Source: Taxillus chinensis
Lineage: Eukaryota > Streptophyta > Magnoliopsida > Santalales > Loranthaceae
Reading direction: 5' to 3'
DNA length: 64,000 nucleotides
NCBI GenBank assembly: GCA_023512835.1
Contig: CM042088.1
Location: forward strand, 53,937,579-54,001,578
The position numbers were made by a program, and so were the translations under genes. The notes under the pieces were generated by a model. The model searched no databases. It was not told the origin of the DNA and saw nothing but the letters and a program-made list of their open reading frames with translations. This document shows positions 11,915 to 23,166 of the stretch, one piece after another. The stretch's first letter is position 1. The number at the start of each line of letters is the position of its first letter.

Positions 11915-12807
11915 TCACCTGGTGACGTAGTGAACTTGAGGTTTTCCGGAATCAGCAAGAGAAGGGGATGAAGAGGGCACATCGGGAGAAGGTGCCGAAA
12001 GAGGAACGAGTTGAAAAGAGGGGCATTTTTTGGCCGTGTGACCCTGAAGGCCACAAATTTGGCGAGTAGCCTTGATAAGGGCGAGAGGGAGGACAGGTGG
12101 GACGATGGGAAGGGCGGGGGGTAGAGAGAAGAGGGGGACGAGGAGCACCAGAGGGAACCAACAAGGGGAGGTAGGAGAGGGGCGCCAGGGAGTGGGTGAG
12201 TTTAGGTGCTCGCCATGTGGGAGGACCCTTATGTGTAGGATTGGCGATAATGGGAAGGGGGATTTGGGATCCATCGGTGGTAGGAAGTGAGGCCTCAAAG
12301 GAGAGGAGTTTTTCATGAAGTTCGTCAAATGAAATAGGGTTGTCACGTGCTTGAACAAAGACGAACGAGTTCCTTATAATCATCACTGAGACCATCAAGG
12401 ATTTTGTCGGTGAGATCCTCGGGGTCTAACGGGGCACCAAGGATTGCCAATTCATCAGCACGGGCTTTGACAGAATGAAGATACTCTGTGACAGAGAGAG
12501 CACCCTTAAGGGGATTTTTAAGATGAGATTTGATTTGCTTAATGCGGCCACGAGAGGGTTTCAAATTGGAGTTTCCAGGAAAGGTAGTTAGTAGAGGTGA
12601 GTTTCGAGAGGAGCTTGGGCGAGAAAGATTGATAGTGATAAGAGGGACATCGCGAGAGAGGGAATTGACGTGATTTTCCAATGGGGAGACGGGATGGGAC
12701 ATGGTACGGGTTTTTTTTTTTTTTTTTTTTGTATAAAGGAGGAAAAGATTTAACGAGGGGAAACTCTGTAAAGCTCTGATACCATGTAGGAAATAGAGTG
12801 CTGTCAA
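11915..12807 (-). pseudogene. copia gag, internally deleted
   Basis: The start is visible as MSHPVSPLENHVNSLS near 12700, then in a shifted frame KLTSTNYLSWKLQFETL near 12560. The text jumps directly to LSVTEYLHSVKARADELAI and LTDKILDGLSDDYKELV, so the central gag segment expected between these blocks is missing. The C-terminal zinc knuckle reads RQICGLQGHTAKKC; the family pattern has Cys at the first position, here Arg. A poly-T run at 12713-12730 lies in the leader. Gag would be non-functional. Confidence 0.85.
12771..12784 (-). other. copia primer-binding site (initiator tRNA-Met)
   Basis: Immediately after the 5' LTR the minus strand reads TGGTATCAGAGCTT, which matches the complement of the 3' end of plant initiator tRNA-Met. 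This fixes element orientation and LTR boundary. Confidence 0.92.
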
Positions 12808-13004
12808 ATCTGATCAATTTTCATTTATGATGAGGATACATTTATAGATAACAATACAACAGAATCACCTTAAATGGTGGAACAAATTCTACAAAGTACA
12901 TGGAAAATAAGTCAAACCAAATGAGAAAGTAACGGTTGGAATTTAAATTTTAAACAAGGCAACAGCTGTAGTGTAATATTCGTAACCTGAGTTTGCCCCA
13001 ATTT

Positions 13005-13008
<4 letters not shown>

Positions 13009-13043
<35 letters not shown>
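13009..13043. repeat. TA microsatellite
   Basis: About 17 TA units just outside the copia element. Confidence 0.95.
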
Positions 13044-13046
<3 letters not shown>

Positions 13047-13091
13047 TGATCTTTGGTGCCATTTTGTGACAACTCGCAGCTTCTCAAAGAA

Positions 13092-13328
13092 CTATATAGG
13101 AAACCTGAAACATTTAATGGGCATATATAATATATAAATTGTGACAGCAGCCAGTAGGTACACTAAAAAAAAACATGGGATCCAGTGTCTTGCCTTTTTA
13201 CGTTTTCGCACACTTTGTTCAGCCCTGAAGTTGGAAACAGATGCAATAAAGAAGAACCAGCCTCCTGCAGCTATAGAGTAAGCTATACTCATCGGAGGGG
13301 TGGCTACAATGACTCCATAGTCTTGCAC
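13092..13328 (-). CDS. possible exon of an unrecognised membrane protein
   Basis: A good acceptor (TTATTTCTAG) ends at 13329 on the minus strand and opens a 79-codon reading: VQDYGVIVATPPMSIAYSIA, then GGWFFFIASVSNFRAEQ, a basic stretch RKRKKA, and a second hydrophobic segment (FFLVYLLAAVTIYILYM). Two hydrophobic segments separated by a basic loop suggest a membrane protein. I do not recognise the family and find no certain partner exon nearby. The adjacent copia insertion may have disrupted the gene. It could be a relic or chance. Confidence 0.3.
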   Translation of the reverse strand: MQDYGVIVATPPMSIAYSIAAGGWFFFIASVSNFRAEQSVRKRKKARHWIPCFFLVYLLAAVTIYILYMPIKCFRFPI

Positions 13329-13434
13329 CTAGAAATAAGATAAACAAAAGAATCAAATATAAAATTGAGAAAAAAAAGCAAAATAAAGAAATAAGAAATA
13401 AGCTAATTGCACAAACAAGATGCAGTTGCACTTA

Positions 13435-14740
13435 TAGACTTGGTAACATATATAACCTCTGAGAAAAAAACTGCAAACAAATAATAACCGCTGGGGTGTA
13501 AAACCTAACCCCATTACATATCACAATCTAAAAAATTTCAGACAAGATTTAATTTCTGCACTTATTTGAAAGGAAAAACAATACCAGGTTGCAGGACGGC
13601 AGTAAGCCATCGTCTCTCTTCTCATAAAAATACGGCCTACATCCTTCCCATCCCCTTCATTAAAATTTCACCTCACACGGTCCTGTTCCCCTTAGTACGA
13701 TTAATCCTAAACCTGTTCTCTTTGACTGTGACTGTGGCATCAATTTCTGGAGCCTGTAGCCGTGGCAATCGTGTGGTTTGTTGCTGTTCAAGGAGTCCAA
13801 GAGGCTAGAGGACGTTGCTGCTCTGACCGTGGAAGCCTGCTGCTACTCAAGGGATCCGCAGGGAGGCACTGCATCCCAAGAACTTGAAGAAAGGTGGTTT
13901 TTTGGATCGTTTATGGGATGCTCACTGTGTATCTGCTTGTTTGGTTATTGTATTTGCTTGTTTGTTCACCGTGTATTTGCGTGAATCTTTTCTGTGTAGT
14001 TTTCATGTTTTAGGAGATTTATCCTGATTGTTTGAATGCTCTTTCACCCTGTTCGTATCACATTGTCTGTTTCCCTCTCTGTAGATTTATTGTTTTTTTT
14101 CTTAACTTCATCTGTATGACTTCTTTGCCTCTCGAGTGGGCTTAGGGCTTATTTGTTGATTACTATTTTGCGTTGATGGCTTATGCTCTGTGTCAAAACG
14201 ACTCCCTCTGCGTTGTCTTGTTATTTTTGATAATACAGCCCTGCTGTTCCAGCCACCATTGTCTGATTAAGGTTGATAATCCTGGACGTGTCTTCATCCA
14301 ATATTACACCGTGGTCTTACAGTCTCCCTCTATTATGGTTTATGTTCGTTTTAATATTCTGTCCTGATATGATTTTCTGCAAATGGCTGTTTGTGTTTTC
14401 AATCCTAATTTGATTTCTGCCTATTTGAATCTTACCACTGTATAAATAATGTCACTACTGAGCTTTGTGTTTTGTTCCTGCTCTATATGATTAGACATGG
14501 TTTGGTTTTGAAAGTGTTTTTGGCCATAATCAACTTGTTTCAATTGGGCTCCCGTTCTGGGTTTGAGGATTGTTTAGGATAAATTTTTAACCCCTGCTAT
14601 TGGTTAGATCACTGTTTGTAGTTTTTTGTCTTGAGCCTATACTAGGTCGTGTGTTTCATTTGTTTTAGTTGCATTGTGTGTTTAACAATTGGTTTTGCAG
14701 GTGAGCTTTGTTTTATTTAATCAAAAAACGCTATTTGCAA
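13435..14740. other. no gene recognised
   Basis: Plus-strand open frames at 13566-13984 and 14173-14367 overlap T-rich DNA that resembles leader or intron sequence. They carry no motif I know. No repeat pair is obvious. It could be part of a noncoding transcript, but nothing here proves that. Confidence 0.35.
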
Positions 14741-15128
14741 GGTGAATGCGGCATCGGCGCGCAACCGGCTGATGTGACAATTGACGCATCAGCGAAAAAA
14801 CTTAAAAGTTAACGCGCAGCGACCGTAAGAAAGATAGAGAGAAAGAAAGCGGGGGAGAAAGGGATGAGCTTCGAGCCGTGAATCTGGACGGGATGAAGTA
14901 GAAAGATTGCATAAAATCAAGTTTTGAATGCGTTAGAGTGCTTTTTTTTGGAAATCAGGGCGAGAATATCCCTTTTGGAAATTTTGGGCTCGTAGCTCTC
15001 GTCGATTCCTTCAAATAAAAAAAATAGACCTAATTCCGACCATTGTACGCAAAGTTATGGCCATTTGAAGTTTTCGTTGGAAATTAAGTCGGCGGAATCC
15101 GAAAACCCATCGATCCGGCCATAGGAGA

Positions 15129-15356
15129 GATGTTCGACGCTGCTCGAGGCTTGCTCGAGGCGAGGCTCGAGCACACCTCGAGCGAGGCTCGAGCATATGT
15201 GCCCAAGCAAATATGCTCGAGCCTCTGCTCGAGGAATGCCCAAGCCTCACCTCGAGCGGAGGTTCGAGCATGCCTCGAGCGGATCTGCTTGAGTCCATAC
15301 TCAAATCTCGGCTCAAGGCTAGGCTCAAGCACCCTTCGAGCAGGGGCTCGAGCAGA
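15129..15356. repeat. CTCGAG-rich palindromic minisatellite
   Basis: Variants of GCTCGAG, CCTCGAGC and GGCTCGAGCA recur more than a dozen times in about 230 bp, interspersed with decayed forms such as GGCTCAAGC. Because CTCGAG is its own reverse complement, long open readings rich in Ala, Arg, Ser and Leu appear on both strands; these are composition artefacts. Confidence 0.85.
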
Positions 15357-15689
15357 TGATTTGGAAATGTGCCGAGTCGTAGAACTCTACGTCGCCCAGG
15401 GGGCGCAAAGATGCCGCGAGCGCGGTTGTATCTAACACTGCCCTTATTTAATTTAATTTTTTTCTTTTACTTTCTTGCTTTTCCTTTGTTTTTTTCTTTT
15501 TATTTATTTATTTCCCCTTCATTTGTAATAGGTCTTTTAATTGTAATTTGTAAACTCCAAAAAAAAAGTAAAAAAGAAAAAGAAAAAGAAAAACAAAAGA
15601 GAAGAGAGAATTTTTATTTTTATTTTGTGGATCACACCATCCTACTCTTACACTTTTAACGTTATGTAACACACGTGTTAAAATTACAA

Positions 15690-16320
15690 TTGTCAATGAA
15701 CCGTGTCGAACCATGTCAAGTTTAGCAAGGTGTTTGAACTTGGTTTGGTATTATTTTTTAATGAACCGGAAGTGAACACGAACGTTAAATCACTGTATCT
15801 ATGCTTGTTTATTATTGTTCGTGAACAATTCATTATTATTCATGAATAGATCATGAATACTAGTTCATATGGTGTTCATGAATACATCGACACACTTGTT
15901 CACGAATATTACATTTTTATTTTGTTTGTAAACTCAAGATGGTTGTTCGTTTAATTGTCTGTGAACTAAAACACATAATTATTCAAAATTTGTAAACAAA
16001 TTTGTTTGTTTGTTTGTTTGCGAACTCAAGAGGTTGTTCGTCTGTTCAATTATTTTATGAACTGGAACACTAATTATTCACAATTTACAAACAAATATGT
16101 TCGTTCACTTGTTCATGAACTTAATTGCTTGTTCGTTTGTTTAACTGTTCATAAACATTTGTTCATGAATAATTATTCGTGAATATAATTATTGATATTC
16201 TCAAATATATATTTGCAAACATTATTAACTATATGTTCGTGAACATAAACAAGTCGAACACGTCTTGTTCAAGTTTGTTTGTCTATATTTGAGAACAAAA
16301 AAAATTATTCTTGAACATTA
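15690..16320. repeat. degenerate repeat rich in TTCATGAA/GTTCGTGAAC palindromes
   Basis: Short palindromic words (TTCATGAA, TTCGTGAA, GTTCATGAAC) and GTTTGTTTG runs recur through about 600 bp. No coding sequence is present. Similar words occur in old plant LTR/TRIM-like repeats, but I see no paired ends that would define an element. Confidence 0.6.
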
Positions 16321-16329
16321 CCTTTTTCA

Positions 16330-17815
16330 AATGAGCATAAATGATCTTTTCTTGGTGATCGTGAGTTTATTTGTGAATATTTGGTTTATTTATAGATTTG
16401 GTTTAAATATATTAAAAAGTGTTTTCCTTTAACTTCTTCATTTCTTGTCAAAATTTAACACAATCCATTGCATTGTTTCTCAAATTTCATTATCATATAG
16501 AACCAATTCCATAACATTTTGAGGCTTTTGAAAGGTGTCATTAATTTTCATGTATCTTAGATATAATTGTCACCACTCTTTATTGATCTATAAACTCATG
16601 CAATAAACGAAATGACATATAGAGGGATGAAATGAGTATGGGTTTGTTCAACTCAAACTAAAATTGTGGTCCAACAATTGTCCTCTTCGTATATTGTTTT
16701 AGACGAGTTTGACTACTTGGCCTACCTATTAACAAAGAATGGCTTTAGTTAGATTAATGAAAATTCTGCTCCTTTGCGGATTCATGATTAAAGTTTAAAA
16801 GTAATGACAAGGTTACAAATTGGAATTGTGAAGCCCTTGACACGACACAGTTGAAAGACCATTGGGGTCAACTAATAATGAAAAACCTTTGATGTTGATT
16901 AGTAAAAGTAAGACCTATATGACATCAATAAAGATCAATGAAACACCCTTGGGGTTTACATAATTGAAAGACCCTTAAAGTCATCGTAAATGCAGGTTAT
17001 TTATTTGACCCACATAGAGATGTGTACATGTCAAGGAAAAATATATCATAAAATAATTATTGGCAACATCTTCAAATAATTCTAAAATTATAGCAATTCA
17101 TGTAAAGGGAGAATGTGTATAGTTATGGAACATGACAATGCATATTCAAACTTCATGTGAATTCATTTCAACAAAATACAATTTTACATTCTTGAATGAA
17201 AAAGATAAAGCTTGTATTACATAATTAAAATGTCGATATATCAAAGGTGATAGAAATATCGATATTAAACAAAAAAAAATCCGTGAAGATTTTAACAGTA
17301 CATAAATTATCATCATTCAAGGGGAATTGTTGTAAACAAATATTTGTATAACCAATATATCATTATAAACATAATCGTGAAAATATACAAAAATTTTCTC
17401 CAAACTTTTTTCTCCCTCCCATTCACAACATTTACCAAGACGGTACACGTGCGGCGTAATTTTGAATAAGATTTTCTTTCTAGCATAGACGGGAACTTTA
17501 AAAAACAAATCGCGAACAAAAAGCAGAGGCCCAATTCCTTAACGGGCCGAGCAACGGACAAATGCTAAAATGTTTTATACGAAGTTTGTAATGGGCATTC
17601 AATGTCTGCATCATACCAGAAAAGATCGCAATCTCCATGAATTTACAGGCCACCACAACCGGGAGCCATCCATAATATTTACAAAAACATGATTATTTAT
17701 GGAAAATGAAAATCACAAGAAAGAAGAAGAAGGAAGAACGGAAGATGTGTATGGTATTCCAATTCTCTATGCCGTCCGATCCATCCGGCTCATGGCTTTG
17801 TGTGTTAGTGTGTAC
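16330..17815. other. AT-rich intergenic DNA downstream of the CYSTM gene
   Basis: No coding or RNA gene is recognised. The right end (about 17,650-17,820) is likely the 3' UTR of the CYSTM gene, since the neighbouring stop codon lies at 17,823-17,825 on the minus strand. Confidence 0.5.
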
Positions 17816-17822
17816 TAGTGCG

Positions 17823-18496
17823 TCAGAAGCAAGCATCCAGGACACAGCAGCAGCATAGCGCAGCCAGACTACAAGATCAAAAACAAAAACACGAATTCAA
17901 TTTCGAGATATAAAATGACAAGATCTAATAATCGCAGAGGGCATGTGAGGAATACAAATCCACAAACAACTCGAATAGACCAAAATAATATAATAACATG
18001 ACACTCCAATTACCCAAGGGCCACCAGATCCGAGTCATGTGATGTGACCCGTCATGGCTGTTTCGAGGCACACAAAACAAATAAACAAGCGCACACACGC
18101 CGAGACTGAGGGACAAATATATGCATACCATCCTTGAATTAGACCGGCGTTTGATTTTTTATCAGCAGGAGGGGCGTACTGAGGCTGCTGGGGGTAGCCT
18201 TGCTGTGGAGGAGCGTAGCCTTGCTGTGGAGGAGGGTAGCCTTGCTGTGGATATGCGGGCGGAGGATAGCCCTGTGCTGGATAGCCTGGAGGCGGATAAG
18301 CGTCTTTCGGAGGAGGATACTGATCACCTATATAGCAAACACACGTGCACACCAACGCACCAAAATAAAGGAACAACAAATCGAATCAATAGACCAAAAA
18401 TCAAACACTCGAAGAAGAAGAAGAAGAAACAACTCGAATCATCGTACAAGTACACAAAAGCGTACGCACCATGCTGGGAGGAGGGTAGCCACTCAT
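17823..18496 (-). CDS. CYSTM (cysteine-rich transmembrane module) protein, WIH-like
   Basis: Three exons encode a 91-residue protein. Exon 1 (18496-18466) starts MSGYPPPS. Exon 2 (18327-18129) carries a Pro/Gly/Tyr/Gln-rich repeat region with KDAYPPPGYP and repeated QQGYPPP, then KKSNAGLIQG. Exon 3 (17868-17823) encodes LAALCCCCVLDACF and the stop. The Tyr/Pro-rich head and terminal Cys cluster with acidic DACF end match plant CYSTM proteins such as Arabidopsis WIH1/WIH2; family members are small membrane-associated proteins linked to stress responses and reproductive development. The second intron splits the conserved Cys codon (TG|T), and total coding length (276 nt) is divisible by three. 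The first donor is less certain: GTACGC at 18465 keeps the frame, whereas GTGCGT four bases earlier does not. The gene appears intact. Confidence 0.9.
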
Positions 18497-18587
18497 GTCG
18501 GGGTAGAAGGGATTATACGGCACGATCGATTTTATGCGGAGAGGGGCTGCGATTGAGAGGCGTTTTTGTAAATGGCTGGCGACGAGA

Positions 18588-18603
18588 TTTATATATAAAT
18601 TTA
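18588..18603 (-). promoter_or_regulatory. TATA box of the CYSTM gene
   Basis: The minus strand reads TAAATTTATATATAAA about 92 bp upstream of the start codon. The spacing predicts a short leader of roughly 60 bases. Confidence 0.6.
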
Positions 18604-18644
18604 TACATATGCCGGAGGAAGGGTAGAATGGGGATTAAATAATG

Positions 18645-19530
18645 GGGAGAGTTTCGATCCTGAGTGCATCGAGTGACGAGTTCATCGCTCATCGCCGAGA
18701 CGCGTCAATGCCGCGTTTTTGTTTTTGGAATTTTATTGGCAGTGGGGCCCACACGGAGAAGATGTGGTCGCGTTTTCAATTAAACAGGTCCGATGTGGGG
18801 CAGACTTTTTTGGGGTCGAGGATTACTATGTTTTGGTGGTTGTGTTTTTGTATTAGAATGTTTATTTGAATTTAAAGTGGTAAGAAAAAAAATATTGGAT
18901 TATCTCGTAATATTATTTTTGAAAATAAAATTATGTGAAAAAATTATATATTTAGATAATTTAAAAATATTATGAATTATATTTAAAAATATTATGAATT
19001 ATGTAAACTCTTAACCTAAAGTTTTAAAAAATAATCTCACCGAACTAAATAGGACTATTATATTTGATATATAATTTTAATTTTAAAACAAAGCGAAGGC
19101 TAGGACTAGGATAGATGCTTCAAGTCTTTTCAAGCTTGCTTGTAGTTCTTTGTTTGTTTGTTCCTATTTTTGTTCTCTAGCTTTACCGCTTGGGTAGTTT
19201 TACCTGTTTCGTTGTTGTACTATTTACTTTATTTTTAATAAAAATAAAAATAGCTCTTAATTAAAAAAAATGAAGGAGAGAGAAATGAGGGAAAAAAAAA
19301 AAGCAATACGTTGAGAAAACAATTAAATATGTATTTCAGATTAAAAACAGCTGAAATTCATACTTTATTCAAAATTCTATGTATATGTATAATGGCAATT
19401 TTTAAAATTTAAAACTAAAATGACAGTTGGAATTCGTTATGATGACGAAAGGAAAAAAAACCAAAAATTATATGGCCACAAATATTAGCATGTGGACCCT
19501 AACCATAGTCACAATCGGATGGGCTAGATG
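18645..19530. other. upstream region of the CYSTM gene, then AT-rich DNA
   Basis: The first few hundred bases probably contain the promoter region of the minus-strand CYSTM gene. Beyond that the sequence is AT-rich with no gene recognised. Confidence 0.4.
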
Positions 19531-19534
19531 TGAG

Positions 19535-19622
19535 GCGGGTTATACTGGAATTAGTATAATCTGGTTCAGAATAAGTTTGCGGGTTATACTGGAATTAGTA
19601 TAATCTGGTTCAGAATAAGTTT
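19535..19622. repeat. 44-bp perfect tandem duplication
   Basis: A 44-bp unit starting GCGGGTTATACTGG and ending AATAAGTTT occurs twice head to tail with no mismatch that I can see. Confidence 0.9.
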
Positions 19623-19908
19623 GGGACGGATATGGTAAGAATTTAGAATGGATTTGAAATGGGATAATTTGTTTTCAGTCCGTATATATAAGGTAATATA
19701 TCATATTTATCGGATATTTTGTCCCGCTCCGACCTTAATAGGATAAGTTTTAGGTCAACGTAATCGAGTTCAAAACATATTTGAATTATAATTTTCTTAG
19801 ACAGAATAGATTCAGGACTGTTGTTGTTCCTAGCCCCAAGTCACAAATACACAAATAAATACAACGAAACTCTACGTTACTTTACTTCATGTATTTGATG
19901 CACGCAAA

Positions 19909-20146
19909 TAGGAATGGCAATGGGTCGAGTAGAAACTCAATCCAAAAATATTTATTTCAACACAAACCCAAGCCATAGGTTTGAGTAGTTCGGGAGCGAG
20001 TCCAATCGGGTCAAGTCATTATTTTTTTATTAAATTTATTTAAAACTCCTCGGGCCAGGGCAAATCAACATGATCTGAGCCCAATCCAATAGCATGTTGG
20101 AGTGGATCAAATCAAGTCGGGTATCGGATTGATTTTGTCATTCCTA
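19909..20146. mobile_element. MITE-like element with TAGGAATGRCAA ends
   Basis: The left end TAGGAATGGCAA is matched by the right end TTGTCATTCCTA in inverted orientation with one mismatch. The roughly 240-bp interior repeats GGGTCGAGT/ATCGGGTC-type words and encodes nothing. This resembles the short noncoding elements with GGAATGGCAATGGG ends common in plants. Confidence 0.65.
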
Positions 20147-20705
20147 CCCGCGATACATATCCAACGATACATATCCAACGTGAAAATATATAATATAGTA
20201 TGAATTATTTTAGCCTCTCATTTTCTTTTGTTTTATTTTACAATTACAAAGTAAAAAGTTGTTGAACAGGTAGCACCATAGTATTAAATATTTTTAAAGT
20301 ATTAAAAGAATTTAGCTCGTTTTTTACGAAAAAGTATATATATATATTTTAAATGTGGCTTCTAAATCTACTATTTTTTAATAAGTTAAGATCCACCCTT
20401 TTGATCTCCGCCTATTTTTTAACTTGCGGTGAAATGATTGAATTATTTATAATGATAAAATATTATTATTTACATTTATTATTATTATTATGAGAACAAT
20501 TTATATATTTTCTAATAAGTGGGAATTTTAAAAATAATCATATCCAGATTTACTAATCATATCCAAATTTACTATGTATATTTTAAAAAAGGAAGAAATA
20601 ATCATAGTTTTAAAAAAAGGAAGAAAAACTTGCATCTTTACTAATCATATCCAAATTTATAGAGAAAATTGTTAAAACTATGTATATGTATGGGAATTTA
20701 TGAAT
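20147..20705. other. AT-rich filler
   Basis: Nothing is recognised apart from a 15-bp tandem duplication (GATACATATCCAAC) near 20,150-20,180 and repeated TAATCATATCCARATTTA words near 20,540-20,660. Confidence 0.5.
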
Positions 20706-20709
20706 AAGG

Positions 20710-22180
20710 TCATCACGCCCCCAAATTCCAGGGAACCCGAACTAGGAACATGACTTCCCCTTGCCCGCACCCGATAGGTCAAGGGGTTGGTGACTTGCAC
20801 CAATAGAGACTACACATGGGTCTTTGTCTCAAATATGCAACCCTGTACGATCATACATCAAGGGTAATCCTGTACTTTCCCATACATCATCATGCATACA
20901 ATAAGTCAAACAATCATATAGACATCACATCACAAACGAGATGCAAATATAACGTCCACGGACTCATGTCCGGGATACAAACATAATACAATACACAATA
21001 CGAAATACGATCGTATCATACATCGAGTAGTGGGCACGTCCTTCTGGAATAAAGTCCTCCACTAGTCTCGGGTCCCACCTGAAAAAGGTAAACAACAAGT
21101 AGGGGTGAGCGACAAGCTCGTTAGGTGACCTGAACACTCCACATCATGCGGACATACAAGTCTATACTACATGCTCTGTGTATTCGTGCACCGTGTAGTG
21201 TGCACAATCATCAGGACTCGGCTGCGAAACAAACATCAGGACTGCTTTGCCCACACGGACAAGACTTGTCCACGATCCTCAACAGGATCCCGGCTCGGGG
21301 CACTCGGCCCTACCACGGCGTATATGCCCGGACACGGTCGCCACACCGGCTTGCCATCGGTGCGTATGCTTGCCATGTCAACCACATCGCACCATCGGTG
21401 CACCAGTGAGAACCCGGACAAGTCACGAGTCCATGTCCCAATACCTCACACCAACATACTAACATTAGTATGGCATGTCATTCTCAACATTTCCTTTGGG
21501 CTCTGTGGCCAGGTTTCACAAGTAAATCCTACCATTTAAATCACGTCTTACCCCTCGAAACGCATTTTAAATACAAGATTCAACCCAAAATTGGTTTTTT
21601 CCCAAATTCTAAGGTTCAACATGAATTTGCATGATTTCATCAAATTCTTACATGTTAATCCAAAAAAACGAAAAAAGGGTGAAGAATCAATGGAACACCT
21701 ACCTGGAATGATTCTTGATGCTTGAGCGAGCTCAAAACGCCCCAAATCGAAGGCTCCAAGTTTCCTTCTCTCTTTCTCTCTCTAAGCTCTCTAACGCAGA
21801 TCGAAACGCCGGAACGTAACGTGGAAGCTCTTTTTCCCCTATTTATATTTATATGCCAGTCAACCGACCTAGTCGACCATTGACCCGATCGATAATTGAC
21901 CTCCAAGGTCCCGAACTCCAAATTGAGTCACACTACGGTCAAAACGCTCGAAATGACGAGCACAACACTAAACGATATTATTACACTCAAATGACCGCTC
22001 AAACGCAAAGTCAACCAATAGACCCCAAAAAGTCAACAATCGGGTCAAACGGGGCCCCGACTTGGAATTGGGCCCAAGTACAGTCAAAATGCTCACATTG
22101 ACGGCTACACTACCGTCCAGGATAGTTACATTCCCATAGAATGACTATCTCTCAAGACTACCCAAATACGAGTCTTTACA
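20710..22180 (-). mobile_element. Ty3/gypsy 3' LTR
   Basis: Read on the minus strand this begins TGTAAAGACTCG at 22,180 and ends GGGGGCGTGATGA near 20,710. It shares long stretches with the LTRs at 48.4-52.2 kb and 54.8-58.1 kb: the block with GGCCCGA...TTGACTTT, the TTTCGAGCGTTTTGAC block, and the GAGAGAG leader before CTTGGAG. A polypurine tract abuts its outer TG end, so this is a 3' LTR of a minus-oriented element, not a solo LTR. The LTR itself has no coding capacity. Confidence 0.82.
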
Positions 22181-22480
22181 TCCTCCCCACCTTAGGACTT
22201 TTCGTCCTCGAAAATAAAACACATGCCCAAATGACATAGCAAAATTCAAGCTCAATGTCCCAACAACAAAACATCAAACATGATCACCGATCACATAGGT
22301 CCAATGCAACTCACAATAAGCCAAAAAGGCTTCACAATATTTAACAACAACAAGCTAAACCACATCTCAAACAACATATGCAAAACAAATGCATAAAAAT
22401 AACTCATACCTCAGGAAGGTCCTCACAAAGGCAACCAAAATATTTTTTAAAATTTGACATTCTTTTATAATCTTTCTTAA
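22181..22480 (-). mobile_element. gypsy polypurine tract and 3' internal remnant
   Basis: Adjacent to the LTR the minus strand reads TTTTCGAGGACGAAAAGTCC, then TAAGGTGGGGAGGA and the LTR's TGTAAAG. The pattern TTCGAGGACGAA followed by a G-rich purine run is characteristic of the end of pol and the polypurine tract in plant chromovirus-type gypsy elements. The internal domain is soon lost. Confidence 0.75.
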
Positions 22481-22660
22481 TTAATGGTATTTACCATATT
22501 CAAAATAATAATAATTTCATCGTACAATGTCCACATTCTCGAATTTCACGTAAATATTTGAATCACACCTCGTTATATGAAGGCTTATTGGAAACAGTTT
22601 TTGAGTGGCATGTGAATATAATTTTATTTATTTATATTTTTTTTACTCACTTACGAGAAG

Positions 22661-23102
22661 TAGGAGTGTTACACAGACTGAATTGGACCGGGCGCTCGCT
22701 AAGCCCATTTAGGTCTACCTATAAATTTACTATAAAACCTTGCACGACTCGACTGCAGCCAAGCTGGTCCATGAGTTAACCATTTAGAATTTTATTTTTT
22801 CTTAAATAATTTTTTTACTTTAAATATCTCACTTCTTAACAAAAATTAGTTTTAATTCACATTGGTCAAATACAGTCTACAAATAGCTATAATGATAATT
22901 AAACTTATAAAATATTCATATAATATGTAAATTTTTAATAAAACAAATCTATTTAAAAAAAATCTGGCCCACGAGCTTTGGCTTACGGGTCAAAACCCAT
23001 TATGACTCATATATAAATGGGTCAATATTTATAGGCCCGAATCGCGAACAAATACAGACTAGTCCGCCTGACCTGCAGGCAAGTAGCCTGGTTAACATCC
23101 TT
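22661..23102. mobile_element. MITE-like element with TAGGAGTGTTACACAG ends
   Basis: The left end TAGGAGTGTTACACAGACTG is matched imperfectly by the inverted right end (TAAGGATGTTAACCAGGCTA read on the minus strand). The roughly 440-bp interior has short self-complementary words (GGCCCGAATCGCGAAC) and no coding content. Confidence 0.55.
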
Positions 23103-23166
23103 AAATTTGATGTAGTTTAGAATTTAGATTATTCCAAATCACAATCGTCATAACTTCCGAAAACAC

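Larger units (their letters stand above)
8594..12978 (-). mobile_element. Ty1/copia LTR retrotransposon, near full length
   Basis: The element runs right to left: 5' LTR 12978-12785, primer-binding site, gag, protease, integrase, reverse transcriptase, RNase H, polypurine tract, 3' LTR 8787-8594. Protease-integrase-RT-RNase H order defines the copia superfamily. Flanking 5-mers TTTGT (8589-8593) and TTCGT (12979-12983) look like a target-site duplication with one mismatch. The LTRs differ at about five of 194 positions by eye, so insertion was fairly recent, yet the coding region has a central gag deletion and several frameshifts. The short LTRs and small size resemble Ale/Retrofit-type copia elements (inference). 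It cannot now make its own proteins. Confidence 0.93.

Noticed and set aside
15011..15435. Several overlapping open frames of 60-105 codons on both strands
   Set aside because: All derive from the palindromic CTCGAG array, which lacks stop codons in several frames; composition is repetitive Ala/Arg/Ser/Leu.
18121..18642. 173-codon plus-strand frame over the CYSTM gene
   Set aside because: It is the antisense shadow of the repetitive Pro/Gln/Tyr exon, whose repeat keeps several frames open.
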